64,000 nt of DNA from Sinorhizobium glycinis (GTDB taxonomy: Bacteria > Pseudomonadota > Alphaproteobacteria > Rhizobiales > Rhizobiaceae), in assembly GCF_001651865.1 (NCBI RefSeq), contig NZ_LPUX01000060.1, forward strand, positions 186,001-250,000, written 5' to 3'. Position 1 is the stretch's first letter, and each line of letters starts with the position of its first letter. This document shows, piece by piece, positions 48,520 to 57,052 of this stretch. The notes under the pieces are model-generated. The model was not told where the DNA came from. It saw nothing but the letters and a program-made list of their open reading frames with translations, and made no database searches. The translations under genes and the position numbers were made by a program.

Positions 48520-48855
48520 ATGCTTGATCCCGAGATCAAAGAAGAATTGGCGAGCTACCGGCAGTCGATCGACAACATCGATGCCGCACTCGTCCACATG
48601 CTGGCCGAACGCTTCCGCTGCACCAAGGCGGTAGGAGTTCTGAAGGCCAAGCACAAGCTGCCGCCGGCCGACCCGGCGCGCGAAGAATACCAGATCGAAC
48701 GCCTTCGCCATTTGGCCAAGGACGCCAATCTGGACCCGGATTTCGCCGAGAAGTTCCTGAACTTCATCATCAAGGAAGTCATCCGGCATCATGAAGCCAT
48801 CGCCGCCGATCGCTCGCAGCCCGCGGGCAGCGCCGGCACCACCCGTTCCGCTTGA
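48520..48855 (+). CDS. Chorismate mutase, AroQ class, 111 aa
   Basis: Stand-alone all-helical chorismate mutase that turns chorismate into prephenate for phenylalanine and tyrosine. It aligns with the AroQ fold: the N-terminal helix SYRQSIDNIDAALVHMLAERFRCTKAVG supplies Arg14 and Arg31, then KAKHKLPPADPAREEYQIERL gives the Lys and Arg/Glu active-site positions, and a C-terminal helix follows. There is no prephenate dehydratase or regulatory domain. Its placement between ffh and rpsP (12 bp after ffh) is a rhizobial operon order; the metabolic link is not obvious. Confidence 0.93.
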   Translation: MLDPEIKEELASYRQSIDNIDAALVHMLAERFRCTKAVGVLKAKHKLPPADPAREEYQIERLRHLAKDANLDPDFAEKFLNFIIKEVIRHHEAIAADRSQPAGSAGTTRSA

Positions 48856-48893
48856 ACGAAGCGGTCAAGAAAGCCTGCAAGGAGTAAACTGAA

Positions 48894-49268
48894 ATGGCAC
48901 TGAAAATTCGTCTCGCCCGTGGCGGTTCCAAGAAGCGTCCCTATTACCAGATCGTCGTTGCCGATGCGCGCAGCCCGCGTGACGGCCGCTTCCTCGAAAA
49001 GATCGGTTCCTGGAACCCGATGCTCGGCAAGGACGACGAGAAGCGCGTCGAACTGGACGCCGAGCGTGTCAGCCACTGGATCGCCCAGGGCGCCCAGCCG
49101 ACCGACCGCGTCCTGCGCTTCCTCGACCAGGCTGGCCTTGCCAAGCGCCCGGCCCGCAACAACCCGACCAAGGCTCAGCCCGGCAAGAAGGCACAGGAGC
49201 GTGCCGCCGAAGCCAAGCAGAAGGCCGAAGACGCAGCCGCTGCTGCTGCGGAAGCTGCCGCGGAATAA
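48894..49268 (+). CDS. rpsP: 30S ribosomal protein S16, 124 aa
   Basis: Small-subunit ribosomal protein. The start [39 protein letters not shown] is the classic S16 N-terminus, and the core ends by about residue 85. A C-terminal Lys/Ala/Glu-rich extension ([15 protein letters not shown], about 95-124) lengthens it beyond the usual 80-90 residues, as is common in alphaproteobacteria. AAGGAG lies 7-8 bp upstream of the ATG. A hairpin terminator follows, so rimM/trmD may be at least partly separate. Confidence 0.97.
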   Translation: MALKIRLARGGSKKRPYYQIVVADARSPRDGRFLEKIGSWNPMLGKDDEKRVELDAERVSHWIAQGAQPTDRVLRFLDQAGLAKRPARNNPTKAQPGKKAQERAAEAKQKAEDAAAAAAEAAAE

Positions 49269-49288
49269 TCACCGTCAAAACGGTGTGG

Positions 49289-49325
49289 CAAACGGGTGGC
49301 ATTTTCATGCCGCCCGTTTTGCTTT
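49289..49325 (+). terminator. Hairpin terminator after rpsP
   Basis: AAACGGGTGGCAT and ATGCCGCCCGTTT pair around TTTC, followed by TGCTTT. The stem is long but the T tract weak, so it may attenuate rather than stop read-through into rimM. Confidence 0.7.
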
Positions 49326-49393
49326 ATGTGCACCTTCAATGAATTGGAGCGGGACCGGGAATAGAATGCGCCCGTTCCCAGCTGGATGCCGAA

Positions 49394-49957
49394 ATGACGA
49401 AGCTCGAAAACCCTGTCCTGATGGCGACGATCGGCGCGGCGCAAGGCCTGCGCGGCGAAGTGCGGGTGAAATCCTACGCGGAGGATCCGACGGCGCTCGG
49501 CGATTACGGCAACCTGCACAGCGGGGACGGCCGCGTCTTCGAAGTGCTGGAAATCCGTGAGGCCAAGAACGTGGTTATCGTCCGTTTTCGCGGCATCAAC
49601 GACCGCACGGCGGCCGAAGCGCTCAATGGCCTCGAACTCTTCATCGAACGCGACAACCTTCCCGACGACGATCTCGACGAGGACGAGTTTTTCTATGCCG
49701 ACCTCGAAGGGCTGGAAGCGGTGGACGGCACCGGCAAGAGCTACGGCTCGGTGACCGGCATCTTCGACTTCGGCGCAGGCGACCTCCTGGAGCTCAAGGG
49801 ACCCGGCCGCCGGCCGGTGCTGATCCCCTTCACCGAATGGTCGGTCTTGGAGATCGATCTGGAGGCCGGCAGGCTGCTGGTCGATCCTGTTGCTGCCGGC
49901 CTCGTCGAGGACAAGGACGAGAGCCTCGGCAAGCAATTTCCGACGAAACGCAAGTGA
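49394..49957 (+). CDS. rimM: Ribosome maturation factor RimM, 187 aa
   Basis: Assists maturation of the 30S head by binding S19. The N-terminal RimM barrel starts [21 protein letters not shown], and the C-terminal PRC-barrel contains [13 protein letters not shown] and [23 protein letters not shown]. It is 10 bp before trmD, the usual bacterial arrangement rpsP-rimM-trmD-rplS. The length is normal. Confidence 0.96.
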   Translation: MTKLENPVLMATIGAAQGLRGEVRVKSYAEDPTALGDYGNLHSGDGRVFEVLEIREAKNVVIVRFRGINDRTAAEALNGLELFIERDNLPDDDLDEDEFFYADLEGLEAVDGTGKSYGSVTGIFDFGAGDLLELKGPGRRPVLIPFTEWSVLEIDLEAGRLLVDPVAAGLVEDKDESLGKQFPTKRK

Positions 49958-49967
49958 GCCGCGGGCC

Positions 49968-50852
49968 ATGCCGTTTCGTGCGACTGTGCTGACGCTTTAC
50001 CCCGAGATGTTTCCGGGCCATCTCGGCGTCTCGCTTGCAGGCAAGGCGCTGGAGCGGGGGCAATGGTCGATCGAAGCCGTGCAGATCCGCGATTTCGCCG
50101 AGGACAAGCACCGCACCGTCGACGATACGCCGGCCGGAGGCGGCGCCGGCATGGTCCTGAAGCCGGATGTTCTGGCTCGCGCCATCGACCATGTCTCGGC
50201 GAATGACGACCGGCCACGCCTGCTGATGAGCCCGCGCGGCAGGCCGCTGACGCAGGCGCGCGTGCGCGAGCTCGCCGCAGGCCCCGGCGCCGTCATCGTC
50301 TGCGGACGGTTCGAGGGTGTCGACCAGAGGGTGATCGATACGCGCCATCTCGAAGAGGTCTCGATCGGTGACTACATCCTCTCCGGAGGCGAGCCGGCCG
50401 CGTTGGTCCTGCTTGACTCGGTCGTTCGCGTTCTGCCGGGGGTCATGGGCAATGAACTCTCCGGCGTGCATGAGAGCTTCGAGGGCGGCCTGCTGGAACA
50501 CCCGCAGTATACGCGGCCGCAGGTCTTCGAGGGCCATGAGATCCCGGCGGTGCTGACCTCCGGAAACCACGGCGCCGTCGCCAAGTGGCGCGAGGCCGAA
50601 GCGCGGCGGCTGACGGCGGAGCGCCGGCCGGATCTGCTGGAGCGTGATCCGAAAAGTGGGAACCGGTTTTCGGAAAAATCACGCGTTGCACAAAACCCTG
50701 AGCGTGATCCGAAAAGTGGGAACCGGTTTTCGGAAAAATCACGCGTTGCACAAAACCCTGAGCGTGATCCGAAAAGTGGGAACCGGATTTCGGAAGAAAC
50801 ACGCGCAAATCAAAACCTGAAGCGCGATCCGGCTCAGCCGGTGAAGAAATAA
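49968..50852 (+). CDS. trmD: tRNA (guanine37-N1)-methyltransferase TrmD, 294 aa, with C-terminal repeat tail
   Basis: SPOUT methyltransferase that makes m1G37 in tRNA, preventing frameshifts. The fold is clear: [16 protein letters not shown] at the start, [18 protein letters not shown], the knot region [24 protein letters not shown] (about 136-160), and the C-terminal tRNA-binding part [24 protein letters not shown] up to about residue 224. Residues 225-284 are three copies of a 20-residue unit beginning ERDPKSGNR, encoded by 60-bp palindromic repeats. The enzyme is therefore about 60 residues longer than usual. The ATG at 49968 gives the family start. The stop lies inside the 3' end of the opposite-strand TSUP gene (19-bp overlap). 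Confidence 0.95.
   Translation: MPFRATVLTLYPEMFPGHLGVSLAGKALERGQWSIEAVQIRDFAEDKHRTVDDTPAGGGAGMVLKPDVLARAIDHVSANDDRPRLLMSPRGRPLTQARVRELAAGPGAVIVCGRFEGVDQRVIDTRHLEEVSIGDYILSGGEPAALVLLDSVVRVLPGVMGNELSGVHESFEGGLLEHPQYTRPQVFEGHEIPAVLTSGNHGAVAKWREAEARRLTAERRPDLLERDPKSGNRFSEKSRVAQNPERDPKSGNRFSEKSRVAQNPERDPKSGNRISEETRANQNLKRDPAQPVKK
50640..50822 (+). repeat. Tandem 60-bp palindromic repeat within trmD
   Basis: Two identical 60-bp units start at 50641 and 50701; a third at 50761 has diverged (GGATTTCGG, AAGAAACACGCG), and a stub GCGCGATCC starts at 50822. Each unit holds the imperfect palindrome GATCCGAAAAGTGGGAACCG and its complement CGGTTTTCGG. The period of exactly 60 keeps the trmD frame. A related fragment is at about 58440-58462. 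Confidence 0.92.
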
Positions 50853-51580
50853 TAGGCGGCGAGCAGCAAGCCGACGGCAACGACAATGGCGCGAATGACG
50901 GCCTGCGGAACCCTTCGGGCGGCCCAGACCCCGCAATAGCCGCCAAGTGCCGCACCCGGCACCATGATCGCCGCATGCAGCCAGGAAACGACGCCGCCTG
51001 CCGCAAAGACCAGGATGGCGATCAGCGCGATGACGATCGAGATGAAATTCTTCAGCGCATTGAGCCGGTGGTAGCTGCCGCCAGTCGCAAGTCCGAGCAC
51101 CGCAAGCATCATGATACCCATGCCGGCCCCGAAGAATCCGCCGTAGACGGAGGTCGCCATCTGGCTGGCGACCCCGAGCGGCCCGATCCGGTGCTCGTCG
51201 CTGCGGGCCTTCGGTTTAAGAAGAGGCCCCGCTGCAAAGATCGCCGTCGCGGCGATCAGCAGCCAGGGCACCATGGCGCGGAACGACGGGTTGGAGAGCG
51301 AAAGCAGGAGCAGCGCGCCGGCAAGCCCGCCGATTGCCGATATGACGCCGAGGAGGATGGCGTTCCTACGGTCGGCGCGGATCTCCTTGGCATAGGCGAG
51401 CGCCGAGGTGATGTAGCCCGGAAACTGGACGATCGAGGACGTGGCATTGGCGACGATCGGCGGCAGGCCGCCAAGCGTCATCGCGCCGAAAGTGAGAAAC
51501 GTCCCGCCACCGGCAATGGCATTGACGGCGCCGGACAGGAATCCCGCAACAAAAAGCAGCAGCGCCTGGAATATCGTCAT
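50834..51580 (-). CDS. TSUP/TauE-SafE family permease, 248 aa
   Basis: Inner-membrane transporter of the TSUP (DUF81) family with about seven to eight hydrophobic segments. The family halves begin [25 protein letters not shown] and [19 protein letters not shown], each with the Gly-rich G-x-G-GG-type motif. Members export sulfite, sulfoacetate or other organosulfonates, or take them up; the substrate is unknown. The ATG is at 51580. The gene sits on the opposite strand between trmD and rplS, interrupting the usual cluster, and its end overlaps trmD. Confidence 0.9.
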   Translation of the reverse strand: MTIFQALLLFVAGFLSGAVNAIAGGGTFLTFGAMTLGGLPPIVANATSSIVQFPGYITSALAYAKEIRADRRNAILLGVISAIGGLAGALLLLSLSNPSFRAMVPWLLIAATAIFAAGPLLKPKARSDEHRIGPLGVASQMATSVYGGFFGAGMGIMMLAVLGLATGGSYHRLNALKNFISIVIALIAILVFAAGGVVSWLHAAIMVPGAALGGYCGVWAARRVPQAVIRAIVVAVGLLLAAYYFFTG

Positions 51581-51654
51581 GGCCGTCCTCGTAAAAGCTT
51601 GGATTCGGGGATAGCGGCTGGAGCAATCGACCGCAAGCCTGCCGGCAGAACATG

Positions 51655-51816
51655 GCCCCTCCCACTTGTGGGCCCACAAGGGGGAGGGGCTTAACCGGCC
51701 GCACCGTCTTGCCTCCTTGTCGATCTTTGCGGCTGACGCGACGGTCGGAAATAGCAAGGCGATCGCAGCGGGCGCTGAAGCCCTTCCCACCTGTGGAGAG
51801 GGGTTGGGGAGGGGTC
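51655..51816. repeat. Palindromic repeat family B, copy 2
   Basis: GCCCCTCCCACTTGTGGGCCC...GGGGGAGGGGCTTAACC opens it, and CCCTTCCCACCTGTGGAGAGG...TTGGGGAGGGG closes it. The ends are inverted, with an unrelated interior. Confidence 0.75.
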
Positions 51817-51967
51817 TTGAGTGCCGCTACCATCCGGCCATGCCCGTGGTGGCCCGAGAAATTCCGCGATCGGGGATGACAAGGCCGATCATTTGGTGTA
51901 TGTGCCGGCCCGGCTCGGGTTCTTGCCCGTCGACCACCAACAAAGAATGGCGAAACCGCTCCTGTCC

Positions 51968-52010
51968 TCCAAGAGGGCAAGACCTGGAGGAAATCCCGAC
52001 AGGCCGGCCG
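51968..52010 (+). promoter_or_regulatory. Candidate structured leader of rplS
   Basis: CCTGTC and GACAGG pair around a second stem CCTCC/GGAGG, directly upstream of the rplS start (about 45 nt away). It resembles a nested hairpin that could bind a ribosomal protein, but no known motif was recognised. Inference only. Confidence 0.35.
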
Positions 52011-52052
52011 AGAGCGCTCTGGCTGTTTCAGAAGAAAGCAAAGGTTAGACCG

Positions 52053-52586
52053 ATGAACATCATCCAGCAGCTGGAAGCCGAACAGGCCGCCAAGATCGCC
52101 GCCAAGCGCACCCTTCCCGATTTCTCCGCCGGCGACACCGTCCGCGTCAACGTCCGCGTCGTCGAAGGCAACCGTACCCGCGTCCAGGCCTATGAAGGCG
52201 TCTGCATCGCCCGTTCCGGCGGTGGCCTCAACGAGAGCTTCACCGTCCGCAAGATTTCCTACGGCGAAGGCGTCGAGCGCGTTTTCCCGGTTTACTCGCC
52301 GCTCGTCGAGAGCGTCGAAGTGGTTCGCCGCGGTAAGGTCCGTCGCGCCAAGCTCTACTACCTGCGCGATCGTCGCGGCAAGTCGGCCCGCATTGTCGAG
52401 AACACCGGCACGCGCGCCCGCAAGCTGAATGAAGCCGAGCGCCAGGCCGTTGCCGACGAGAAGGCACGCATCGAGGCTGAAAAGGTAGCAGCCGCCCAGG
52501 CGCTCGCCGCCGAGAAGGCAGCAGCCGAGGCCGCCGAAGCAAAGGCAGCGGAAGAGGCGAAGGCTGCGGAAGCCGCTGCGGAATAA
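52053..52586 (+). CDS. rplS: 50S ribosomal protein L19, 177 aa
   Basis: Large-subunit protein at the 30S-50S interface. The L19 core covers residues 1-120 ([91 protein letters not shown]). A Lys/Ala/Glu-rich tail extends it from about 130 to 177, as in other rhizobia. The ATG at 52053 gives the family start; the open frame upstream reads through repeat DNA. It is followed by a strong terminator. Confidence 0.97.
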   Translation: MNIIQQLEAEQAAKIAAKRTLPDFSAGDTVRVNVRVVEGNRTRVQAYEGVCIARSGGGLNESFTVRKISYGEGVERVFPVYSPLVESVEVVRRGKVRRAKLYYLRDRRGKSARIVENTGTRARKLNEAERQAVADEKARIEAEKVAAAQALAAEKAAAEAAEAKAAEEAKAAEAAAE

Positions 52587-52608
52587 GTTTTCAAATCCTC
52601 GGATTTGC

Positions 52609-52642
52609 GGAAAGGCGGTCTCTCGGCCGCCTTTCTTTTTTA
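52609..52642 (+). terminator. rplS rho-independent terminator
   Basis: GAAAGGCGG and CCGCCTTTC form a stem around TCTCTCGG, followed by TTTTTT. It lies 25 bp after the rplS stop. Confidence 0.9.
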
Positions 52643-52713
52643 GCACTATCTGCTTGTCTTCCCGACGAAATTCGTGACATTTTCGGTCGCCACAATTTTC
52701 GGGAGTTCCTCCA

Positions 52714-53523
52714 ATGACAATCCGTCGCCACGTGCTCGCGGGCATCGCCGCTGCCCTCGCCGTCCCATTCGCATTCTCCGCGCCCGCAGTCGCGAGCGAT
52801 CTGCCGGACCTCGGCGGCAAGACGGTCGTCGTCGTCACCGAGAACGCCTATCCGCCGCTGCAGTTCGTTGACCCCAAGTCCGGCCAGGCGGTCGGCTGGG
52901 AATATGACGCGATGAACGAGATCGCCAAGCGGCTGAACTTCAAGATCGAATACCAGAACACCAGCTGGGACGCGATGATCCAGTCGGTTTCCGACGGCCA
53001 GTATCAGATCGGCATGACCGGCATCACCATCAAGGACGATCGCAAGGAGAAGGTCGACTTCTCCGACCCCTATATGCGCTCGCAGCAGTTCATGCTTGTT
53101 CGCGCCGACGAGACCCGCTTCAAGGACGCCAAGAGCTTCGCCGCGGTCGAAGACGCGCTTGTCGGCGCCCAGCCCGGCACCTCGCCCTTCTACACGGCGG
53201 TCTATGAGATCCTCGACGGCAACGAGCAGAACCCGCGTATCAAGCTGTTCGAGACCTTCGGTGCGACGGTGCAGGCGCTGAAGGCCGGCGACGTCGATCT
53301 GGTGCTCACCGACAGCGTCGCTGCGAAGGGCTATGTCGATGCGTCCGAGGGCAAGCTGAAGGTGGTCGGCGAGCCGCTCGGCACCGAGGATTTCGGCTTC
53401 ATCTTCCCGAAGGGATCCGATCTCGTCCAGCCGGTCAATGCCGCCATCAAGGCGCTCAAGGAGGACGGCACCTTCGATGCGCTCAACAAGAAATGGTTCC
53501 TCGACTACAAGATGGGCGGCTGA
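52714..53523 (+). CDS. Polar amino acid ABC transporter substrate-binding protein, 269 aa
   Basis: Periplasmic binding protein of family 3 (SBP_bac_3). It has a signal peptide at residues 1-29 (HVLAGIAAALAVPFAFSAPAVASD), the lobes' ligand contacts in TENAYPPLQFVDPKSGQAVGWEYDAMNEIAKRL, and GMTGITIKDDRKEKVDFSDPY, typical of amino-acid receptors such as those for glutamine, arginine or lysine. The substrate is not decidable. The permease follows after 9 bp; no ATPase gene is adjacent. Confidence 0.92.
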   Translation: MTIRRHVLAGIAAALAVPFAFSAPAVASDLPDLGGKTVVVVTENAYPPLQFVDPKSGQAVGWEYDAMNEIAKRLNFKIEYQNTSWDAMIQSVSDGQYQIGMTGITIKDDRKEKVDFSDPYMRSQQFMLVRADETRFKDAKSFAAVEDALVGAQPGTSPFYTAVYEILDGNEQNPRIKLFETFGATVQALKAGDVDLVLTDSVAAKGYVDASEGKLKVVGEPLGTEDFGFIFPKGSDLVQPVNAAIKALKEDGTFDALNKKWFLDYKMGG

Positions 53524-53532
53524 TCGCTAACG

Positions 53533-54351
53533 ATGGCGCCAGTTAAATCCGACACTTCCGAGAAGGGCGACTATCCCTGGTGGCTGGTCGCCCTTCTCGT
53601 GATCGCCTTGGCGCTTGCCGCGGTGATCGCCGCCAATGACATCTTCGCTCAGGTCTTCGCCGTCGTCTTGAAGGGTCTCGGCGTCACCGTCTTCGTCACG
53701 CTCGTGGGCTTCGCGCTGGCTACCGTGCTCGGCCTTGCCGTGGCATTGATGGCGCTTTCCGAGCACGCGGCGCTGCGCCAGATCGCCCGCTTCTATACGG
53801 AAGTCATCCGTGGCGTACCGATCCTCGTTCTGCTCTTCTATATCGCCTTCGTCGGGGCACCGGCACTGGTGACAGCCGTCAACTTTTTGGCGGCGCCGCT
53901 CATCAAGGCTGGCGCCATCGAGCCGCTCGTCGTTCGTGACATCTCGCTGATGTGGCGGGCGATCATCGCCCTGATGATCGGCTATTCGGCCTTCATCGCC
54001 GAGGTCTTCCGGGCCGGCATCCAGTCGGTCGACAAGGGTCAGGTGGAGGCCGCCAAGGCGCTGGGGCTCACGCGCTACCAGCGCTTCCGCCTGGTCGTCT
54101 TTCCTCAGGCGATCCGCGTCATCCTGCCGCCGCTCGGCAACGACTTCGTCGCGATGGTCAAGGACTCCTCGCTCGTCTCGGTGCTCGGCGTCGCCGACAT
54201 CACCCAGATGGGCAAGGTCTACGCCTCCGGCTCGTTTCGCTTCTTCGAGACCTATTCGATCGTCGCCTATGTCTATCTGATCCTGACGATCGGCCTGTCG
54301 CTGGCGCTGCGGGGGTTCGAGCGGCGGCTGAGAAGGGCAGAGGCGCGGTAG
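53533..54351 (+). CDS. Polar amino acid ABC transporter permease, 272 aa
   Basis: Inner-membrane permease of the HisMQ/GlnP type with about five to six TM segments. The N-terminal TM is followed by LKGLGVTVFVTLVGFALATVLGLAVALMALS, then the signature RFYTEVIRGVPILVLLFYIAFV. The EAA loop reads VEAAKALGLTRYQRFRLVVFPQAIRVILPPLGNDFV. An added N-terminal segment of about 40 residues makes it longer than the usual 220. It pairs with the upstream binding protein. The ATPase must come from elsewhere, or be shared. Confidence 0.92.
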   Translation: MAPVKSDTSEKGDYPWWLVALLVIALALAAVIAANDIFAQVFAVVLKGLGVTVFVTLVGFALATVLGLAVALMALSEHAALRQIARFYTEVIRGVPILVLLFYIAFVGAPALVTAVNFLAAPLIKAGAIEPLVVRDISLMWRAIIALMIGYSAFIAEVFRAGIQSVDKGQVEAAKALGLTRYQRFRLVVFPQAIRVILPPLGNDFVAMVKDSSLVSVLGVADITQMGKVYASGSFRFFETYSIVAYVYLILTIGLSLALRGFERRLRRAEAR

Positions 54352-54362
54352 GCTGCAGGCAA

Positions 54363-54580
54363 ACCCCTCCCCAACCCCTCCCCACAAGGGGGAGGGGCTT
54401 ACCGTGCCGCTCTCGCCTCCCCATCTTCACCAGAGAGGCAGCCGGCCAAGCCTATACCAAGTCCCTTTTGCAGAAATTCCAACTGCGACATTCCCTCCGG
54501 TGGATCAGGCGCGATACGAGTGGAGCGAGGGCGGCATCGTACGTCCCTCCCCCTTGTGGGGAGGGGTTGGGGAGGGGTCT
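54363..54580. repeat. Palindromic repeat family B, copy 3
   Basis: ACCCCTCCCCAACCCCTCCC...AAGGGGGAGGGGCTTACCG at the left and CCCTCCCCCTTGTGGGGAGG...TTGGGGAGGGG at the right, inverted, separated by about 140 bp of unique sequence. Confidence 0.8.
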
Positions 54581-54782
54581 TTTGGATCATCCGCTCTCCA
54601 CGTCGCCGATTGCCGAACGGCTGAAAAATTGATATGAGCACCGGCCATGGAATCCAAATTCGGATGTCGCGAACAGAAAATCGTCGTGCTGCAGGACCAC
54701 AAGCGTCTGCCGGCACGTTTCTTCGCGCGTGTCTGCGGCGCGCCTACGAGCCGCCTATCCTGATCGCCTGATCAGTGTCGTT

Positions 54783-54816
54783 CCGGCAGCATCGCCGCCG
54801 GCTTTTCCGTATTTTT
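54783..54816 (+). terminator. Weak hairpin with T tracts before leuC
   Basis: CCGGC (54783) and GCCGG (54797) form a short stem followed by CTTTTCC and, 4 bases later, TTTTT. It lies 24 bp before the leuC ATG, an unusual place for a terminator of an upstream gene. Confidence 0.4.
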
Positions 54817-54839
54817 GAAAATTCGATGGATATATCGCC

Positions 54840-56249
54840 ATGAGCGCACCGCGTACCCTCTATGACAAGATCTGGGACGATCATCTGGTCAACAGCCAGG
54901 ACGACGGCACCTGTCTGCTCTACATCGACCGTCACCTCGTGCATGAGGTGACGAGTCCGCAGGCCTTCGAAGGGCTGCGCATGGCCGGCCGCAAGGTCCG
55001 CGCGCCGGAGAAGACGCTCGCCGTCGTCGACCACAACGTACCGACCTCGCCGGACCGCCATCTGGGCATCAAGAACGAGGAAAGCCGCATCCAGGTCGAG
55101 GCGCTCGCCAGGAACGCCGCCGATTTCGGCGTCGAATATTACTCCGAGAACGACAAGCGTCAGGGCATCGTCCACATCGTCGGCCCCGAGCAGGGCTTCA
55201 CGCTGCCGGGCATGACGATCGTCTGCGGCGACAGCCACACCTCGACGCATGGCGCCTTCGGGGCGCTCGCCCACGGCATCGGCACGTCTGAAGTCGAACA
55301 TGTGCTCGCGACCCAGACGCTGATCCAGAAGAAGGCCAAGAACATGCTGGTGCGCGTCGACGGGCACTTGCCGCCCGGCGTCACCGCAAAGGACATCATC
55401 CTCGCCATCATCGGCGAGATCGGCACGGCCGGCGGCACCGGCCATGTCATCGAATTCGCCGGCGAGGCGATCCGCTCTCTGTCGATGGAAGGCCGCATGA
55501 CGGTCTGCAACATGACGATCGAAGGCGGCGCCCGAGCCGGCCTGATCGCTCCGGACGAGACGACCTTCGAATATATCAAGGACAAGCCACGGGCGCCCAA
55601 GGGCAAGGCCTGGGAGATGGCGCTCGACTATTGGAAGACGCTGCATACGGACGAGGGCGCCCATTACGACCGCGTCGTCGTGCTCGATGCCGCCAACCTG
55701 CCGCCGATCGTCTCCTGGGGCTCCTCTCCGGAGGATGTGATCTCGGTCCAGGGCGCCGTTCCCAATCCGGACGACATCCAGGACGAGACGAAGCGCGCGT
55801 CGAAGTGGCGGGCGCTCGACTATATGGGCCTGAAGCCGGGCACGAAGATCACCGACATTGCCATCGACCGGGTCTTCATCGGCTCCTGCACCAATGGCCG
55901 CATCGAGGACCTGCGCGCCGTCGCCAAGGTCGTCGAAGGCCGCAAGGTCGCCCCGACGGTCTCGGCGATGATCGTGCCGGGCTCGGGCCTCGTCAAGGAA
56001 CAGGCCGAAGCCGAGGGTCTTGACAAGATCTTCAAGGAAGCCGGCTTCGACTGGCGCGAGCCCGGCTGCTCCATGTGCCTGGCGATGAACGACGACCGGC
56101 TGAAGCCGGGCGAGCGCTGTGCCTCGACCTCGAACCGAAACTTCGAAGGCCGCCAGGGCTTCAAGGGCCGCACCCATCTGGTCTCGCCGGCGATGGCCGC
56201 CGCCGCCGCGGTAGCGGGCCATTTCGTCGATATCCGCGATTGGAACTAA
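54840..56249 (+). CDS. leuC: 3-isopropylmalate dehydratase large subunit LeuC, 469 aa
   Basis: Catalytic subunit, with LeuD, of isopropylmalate isomerase in leucine synthesis; it carries a [4Fe-4S] cluster. Cluster cysteines are in [13 protein letters not shown] (about residue 347) and CSMCLAMN (about 409 and 412). The N-terminus [12 protein letters not shown] and the substrate region [26 protein letters not shown] are typical. leuD is not adjacent, as is usual in rhizobia. The leader region upstream is odd (see the intergenic entry). Confidence 0.97.
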   Translation: MSAPRTLYDKIWDDHLVNSQDDGTCLLYIDRHLVHEVTSPQAFEGLRMAGRKVRAPEKTLAVVDHNVPTSPDRHLGIKNEESRIQVEALARNAADFGVEYYSENDKRQGIVHIVGPEQGFTLPGMTIVCGDSHTSTHGAFGALAHGIGTSEVEHVLATQTLIQKKAKNMLVRVDGHLPPGVTAKDIILAIIGEIGTAGGTGHVIEFAGEAIRSLSMEGRMTVCNMTIEGGARAGLIAPDETTFEYIKDKPRAPKGKAWEMALDYWKTLHTDEGAHYDRVVVLDAANLPPIVSWGSSPEDVISVQGAVPNPDDIQDETKRASKWRALDYMGLKPGTKITDIAIDRVFIGSCTNGRIEDLRAVAKVVEGRKVAPTVSAMIVPGSGLVKEQAEAEGLDKIFKEAGFDWREPGCSMCLAMNDDRLKPGERCASTSNRNFEGRQGFKGRTHLVSPAMAAAAAVAGHFVDIRDWN

Positions 56250-56283
56250 ACCGGTTTTAAACTTTTCCGGTTCCGGGAGGGTG

Positions 56284-56422
56284 ACCCCTCCCCCGCAAGG
56301 GGAGGGGCTTTGCGTTTGCCGCCCCGGCTTCCACTTTGAAGCTGGTGTGACGGTGAAGGCAGCGAAAGGATGGTGCAGCGCGGTTATCCCCTCCCACCTG
56401 TGGGGAGGGGTTGGGGAAGGGC
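56284..56422. repeat. Palindromic repeat family B, copy 4
   Basis: ACCCCTCCCCCGCAAGGGGA at the left and CCCCTCCCACCTGTGGGGAG...TTGGGGAAGGG at the right, inverted. It fills the gap between leuC and the phosphatase gene. Confidence 0.75.
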
Positions 56423-56512
56423 GAATTTGGCACCCCTTTCGCTGCATCCTCGCAAGACATCCGGCGCCGACGGTGCGACAATGGGCAATTCCATTTGTCT
56501 GCGAAGAACATC

Positions 56513-57052
56513 ATGGCCGATCACGATGACACCGCAGTGCGCCGCCTGATGCTGCTCCGCCATGCGAAGTCCGCCTGGCCCGAAGGGGTCGCCGATCATC
56601 GCCGGCCGCTCGCCGAACGTGGACGAAAGGCGGCCCCGACGATTGGCGCCTACATGGCCGCGCACGGCCTCCTTCCGGATCTGGCGCTTGTCTCCACGGC
56701 ACGGCGCGCGCAGGAGACATGGGAACTCGTGGCCGGGGCATTGCCCCGCCGCATCGACGTCCGCGATGCCGTTGGTATTTACGAAGTCTCGGCCACGGCC
56801 ATTCTCGGCGTGATCCGAGGCGTGGAGGCGTCGGCGCGCAGCCTGCTCCTCGTCGGGCACAATCCGGGCATGGCGGAACTGGCCCTTCTGCTCGCCGGGG
56901 AAGGCGATGCGTTGCCGCGTCTTCGCGACAAATTTCCGACCGCCGGCCTCGCCGTGATCGAATTCGATGCCGGGCAATGGTCGGAAATCGAACCGGGCAG
57001 GGGCCGGCTCGTCCGCTTCGTGACGCCGCGCATGCTCGAGCGGAAGCAATGA
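56513..57052 (+). CDS. SixA-like histidine phosphatase, 179 aa
   Basis: Histidine phosphatase superfamily member with the RHG-type motif LLRHAKSAW (about residues 13-21) holding the phospho-accepting His. The second catalytic His is in LLVGHNPGMAELALLL. The size and the RHAKS motif point to the SixA group, which dephosphorylates histidine-phosphotransfer domains or NPr in other bacteria. The target here is unknown. The ATG at 56513 gives the family start. It ends 1 bp before the converging L,D-transpeptidase stop. Confidence 0.88.
   Translation: MADHDDTAVRRLMLLRHAKSAWPEGVADHRRPLAERGRKAAPTIGAYMAAHGLLPDLALVSTARRAQETWELVAGALPRRIDVRDAVGIYEVSATAILGVIRGVEASARSLLLVGHNPGMAELALLLAGEGDALPRLRDKFPTAGLAVIEFDAGQWSEIEPGRGRLVRFVTPRMLERKQ

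Larger units (their letters stand above)
51581..52052. other. Intergenic region upstream of rplS
   Basis: A 472-bp gap with a family B repeat (51655-51816) and a structured leader candidate (51968-52010). No gene is seen. Confidence 0.6.
54352..54839. other. Intergenic region before leuC: repeat plus small ORFs
   Basis: Holds a family B element (54363-54580), two overlapping short open frames (54634-54771 and 54647-54763, 45 and 38 residues, no motifs), and a weak hairpin with T tracts at 54783-54816. Neither small ORF is rich in leucine codons, so a classical leucine leader peptide is not supported. The hairpin may be a terminator or an attenuator. Confidence 0.4.

Noticed and set aside
50640..50822. 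CRISPR-like array in trmD
   Set aside because: The units are contiguous 60-bp repeats without distinct spacers and are in frame with trmD.
54647..54763. 38-codon ORF as a leucine leader peptide for leuC
   Set aside because: It has only a few scattered leucine codons, so a classical attenuation leader is not supported.
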